Below the pieces are notes generated by a model that saw only the letters and a program-made list of their open reading frames with translations, was not told where the DNA came from and did not search any database. A stretch of DNA of 7,393 bases from Hymenobacter sp. (GTDB lineage Bacteria > Bacteroidota > Bacteroidia > Cytophagales > Hymenobacteraceae): positions 1-7,393 of the forward strand of contig JANYFQ010000275.1 in NCBI GenBank assembly GCA_025362615.1. Direction: 5' to 3'. Shown here piece by piece: positions 5,776 through 7,393 of this stretch; within the stretch, counting starts at the first letter, position 1; each line of letters begins with the position of its first letter. The position numbers and the translations under genes are program-made.

Positions 5776-7233
5776 TTACCGTGCCGCGTGGCGCACCGAG
5801 TACCCGCAAACCAAACCAAAGCCCACCGTCAGCATGGCGTGAAACGGCATCAGGCCGGTGTCGTTAAACCAGGCACCGGCCGCCAGGCCAAAGGCGAAAT
5901 AGAGGGCCAGTAAGCCTTCCAAAACCACCAGCCCACCCACGCCACCCGTGCGGTAGCGGCTGCCCGGCGGCGGCCCGTTGCCCAGCTTGGGGGTGCGCAC
6001 GAACGCCGAGCGCTGCCCCAGCCAGCCCAGCAGTACGGCGCGGGCGTTGTGCAGCGCCAGGCCCATCGAAACCGATAGAAACAGCAAAAAATCGGGGCCG
6101 AACCGCCAGTTCCGGCCCCGGTGCGCCCCCAGCCGCCAGGCCACGAAATAGTAGTAAATCAGCGGGCCGAAGGCCAGCAGGAACACCGAAGCCAGCCGGA
6201 ACAACGGCCGAAACTCGTCGTGCCGCGCCCGCACAAACACCAGCGGCACACTCAGCAAGCCCATCAGTAAAATGACAACGTACACCGAACTGTTCAGCAA
6301 ATGAAAAGTACCGTGTACCTTGGTGCCGAGCGAGTTGGACGAGCGCCAGAGGCTGCCGAGGTGGTGGCGGGCGGTTTCAGCGGCCCCCTTGGTCCAGCGG
6401 AATTGCTGCGATTTGAGCGCGTCCATCATCGTCGGCAGCTCGGCCGGGGCCACCACGGCGGGGGTGTAGCCGAAGCGCCAGCCGCGCAGCTGCGCCCGGT
6501 AGCTCAGGTCGAGGTCTTCGGTGAGGGTGTCGAAGCGCCAGCCGCCGGCGTCCTCAATGCAAGTGCGCCGCCACACGCCGCCCGTGCCGTTGAAGTTGAT
6601 GAAGTAGCCGCCGGCCGTGCGGCCTACCTGCTCGATACGGAAGTGGGCATCCAGCCCAAACGCCTGCAAACGAGTTAGCAACGAAGTAGGTTCGTTGAGG
6701 TGGCCCCAGCGGGTTTGGACCACGCCCAGGCGCTCGTCGGCAAAAAAAAGCGGCACCACGCGCCGTAAAAAATCGGGTTCCGGCACAAAGTCCGCGTCGA
6801 AAATGGCTATGAGTTCGCCGTCGGTGGCCCGTAAGCCGTGGGCCAGGGCACCGGCTTTGTAGCCTTCGCGTTCGGGGCGCAGCACGTGGTCGATGCGGAG
6901 GCCGGCGGCGCGGTGCCGGGCTACGCGGGCCGCCACCAGAGCGCGGGTTTCGTCGGTCGAGTCGTCGAGGATTTGCAGGTGCAGGAGTTCGGGCGGATAC
7001 GCCAGGGCTGCCACGGCATCGACCACGCGCTCAGCCACAAACCGCTCGTTGAACAACGGCACCTGCACCGTCACGCGGGGCCAGGCGGCAGTGGGCAGCA
7101 GGGCCGGCGGGGTAGGCGGCGGCGCTTGGTAGGCCCGCAGCGCCAGCCGCGTCAGGTGCAGCTGCACCAGGCTGAAGAGCAAAATAAAGAGGAGACAGCC
7201 ACCGTACAGGCCCAGCAGCAGAAGTGGCAGCAT
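5776..7233 (-). CDS. Cellulose-synthase-like family 2 glycosyltransferase (GT2)
   Basis: A 485-residue membrane enzyme that adds sugars from a nucleotide-sugar donor on the cytoplasmic side. One N-terminal membrane helix (about 2-33) is followed by a cytosolic GT-A catalytic domain (about 50-300) and four or five membrane segments in the C-terminal third (about 308-335, 348-368, 380-402, 432-456, 461-480). All hallmarks of the processive D,D,D,QxxRW class are intact: DDSTD at 90-94, FDADF at 145-149, FNGTGGVWRR at 214-223, TED at 238-240 and QQFRW at 276-280. The size suits the CslA/mannan-synthase-like branch better than full bacterial cellulose synthase, which is longer and carries a PilZ domain; none is present. 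The product could be a beta-linked polysaccharide or a glycolipid and cannot be told from sequence. The ATG at 7233 gives a natural start directly before the first helix. AACAAGA heptamers sit immediately upstream. The stop is TAA (5778-5776). Confidence 0.9.
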   Translation of the reverse strand: MLPLLLLGLYGGCLLFILLFSLVQLHLTRLALRAYQAPPPTPPALLPTAAWPRVTVQVPLFNERFVAERVVDAVAALAYPPELLHLQILDDSTDETRALVAARVARHRAAGLRIDHVLRPEREGYKAGALAHGLRATDGELIAIFDADFVPEPDFLRRVVPLFFADERLGVVQTRWGHLNEPTSLLTRLQAFGLDAHFRIEQVGRTAGGYFINFNGTGGVWRRTCIEDAGGWRFDTLTEDLDLSYRAQLRGWRFGYTPAVVAPAELPTMMDALKSQQFRWTKGAAETARHHLGSLWRSSNSLGTKVHGTFHLLNSSVYVVILLMGLLSVPLVFVRARHDEFRPLFRLASVFLLAFGPLIYYYFVAWRLGAHRGRNWRFGPDFLLFLSVSMGLALHNARAVLLGWLGQRSAFVRTPKLGNGPPPGSRYRTGGVGGLVVLEGLLALYFAFGLAAGAWFNDTGLMPFHAMLTVGFGLVCGYSVRHAAR

Positions 7234-7235
7234 TC

Positions 7236-7257
7236 AGTTTCTTGTTTCTTGTTTCGG
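7236..7257 (-). repeat. Short AACAAGA heptamer array in the leader of the GT2 gene
   Basis: On the minus strand this reads CCGAAACAAGAAACAAGAAAC: two perfect AACAAGA units plus partial ones, ending three bases before the ATG of the GT2 gene. It is the same family as the array at 5715-5771 but in the opposite orientation, so related heptamers bracket the GT2 coding region as inverted repeats. It takes the place where a ribosome-binding site would lie; the sequence is A-rich and has no GGAGG-like motif. Confidence 0.7.
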
Positions 7258-7305
7258 GTGCGTAAAGGTCGTACTTTTTAAGTTCGGTACAGCGATAGTA
7301 AGCAG

Positions 7306-7393
7306 CCAGTGAAGCTGTTTGGAAAGTCGGCGACACGAAGCTGGCGCGCGTTTTTAACGCGCTTCCGCCTGGCTCCGCGTCTCCGACGCGCGG
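7306..7393 (+). repeat. Third copy of the CCAGTGARGCTGTTT module with GC-rich hairpins (runs off window)
   Basis: CCAGTGAAGCTGTTTGGAAAG (7306-7326) matches 5571-5591 at 18 of 21 positions, and CTGTTTGGAAAGTCGG (7315-7330) matches the minus strand of 5692-5707 at 15 of 16. After it come two perfect hairpins: GCGCGTT/AACGCGC around TTT (7346-7362) and CGCGTC/GACGCG around TCC (7376-7390). CGCGCGT (7345-7351) can also pair with ACGCGCG (7386-7392). No coding frame is convincing. The element lies upstream of the GT2 gene and is cut by the window end, so its full extent is unknown. Confidence 0.7.

Noticed and set aside
7258..7300. Minus-strand promoter for the GT2 gene at TACGACCTTTACG
   Set aside because: CCTTTA resembles part of the -7 element TAnnTTTG, but the TA spacing and final G do not fit and no TTG lies at the right distance.
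7031..7336. 101-codon minus-strand frame overlapping the GT2 start
   Set aside because: It runs out of frame through the first part of the GT2 gene and through the repeat leader; it matches no recognisable protein and GT2 has intact motifs in its own frame.

Overview
The window looks like chromosomal DNA of a high-GC member of the Bacteroidota, most like Hymenobacter or a relative. Two things support this: a very large secreted protein ends in a type IX secretion (T9SS/Por) sorting domain, which is found only in this phylum, and GC-rich genes are separated by AT-richer, repeat-filled spacers with no Shine-Dalgarno sequences. The genus is an inference from composition and general resemblance; no marker gene is present.

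Layout. Bases 1-68 probably hold the last codons of an upstream plus-strand gene. Bases 87-224 are a head-to-head array of 7-bp repeats. A plus-strand gene (364-3969) encodes a secreted multidomain zinc metalloprotease of the reprolysin-like metzincin type, followed by beta-sandwich domains, a proprotein-convertase P domain and the T9SS signal. A strong bidirectional terminator hairpin (3991-4026) separates it from two minus-strand glycosyltransferase genes that converge on it. In transcription order these are a cellulose-synthase-like GT2 enzyme (7233-5776) and a multi-pass GT-C enzyme (5551-4151). They probably act on the same cell-surface or membrane-linked glycan, but the 224-bp gap between them is full of hairpins, so co-transcription is uncertain.

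The unusual content is in the spacers. At least four kinds of short structured repeat are visible: ACACCGA/ACACCCA heptamers arranged as a foldback; a 26-bp inverted repeat (25/26 matched) whose loop holds the stop codon of the GT-C gene; AACCAGN/AACAAGA heptamers on both sides of the GT2 gene in opposite orientations; and a CCAGTGARGCTGTTT module that occurs three times, each copy next to GC-rich hairpins. No transposase, CRISPR array, tRNA or rRNA was seen. I found no convincing new multi-gene system; the repeats are the best candidates for further attention.
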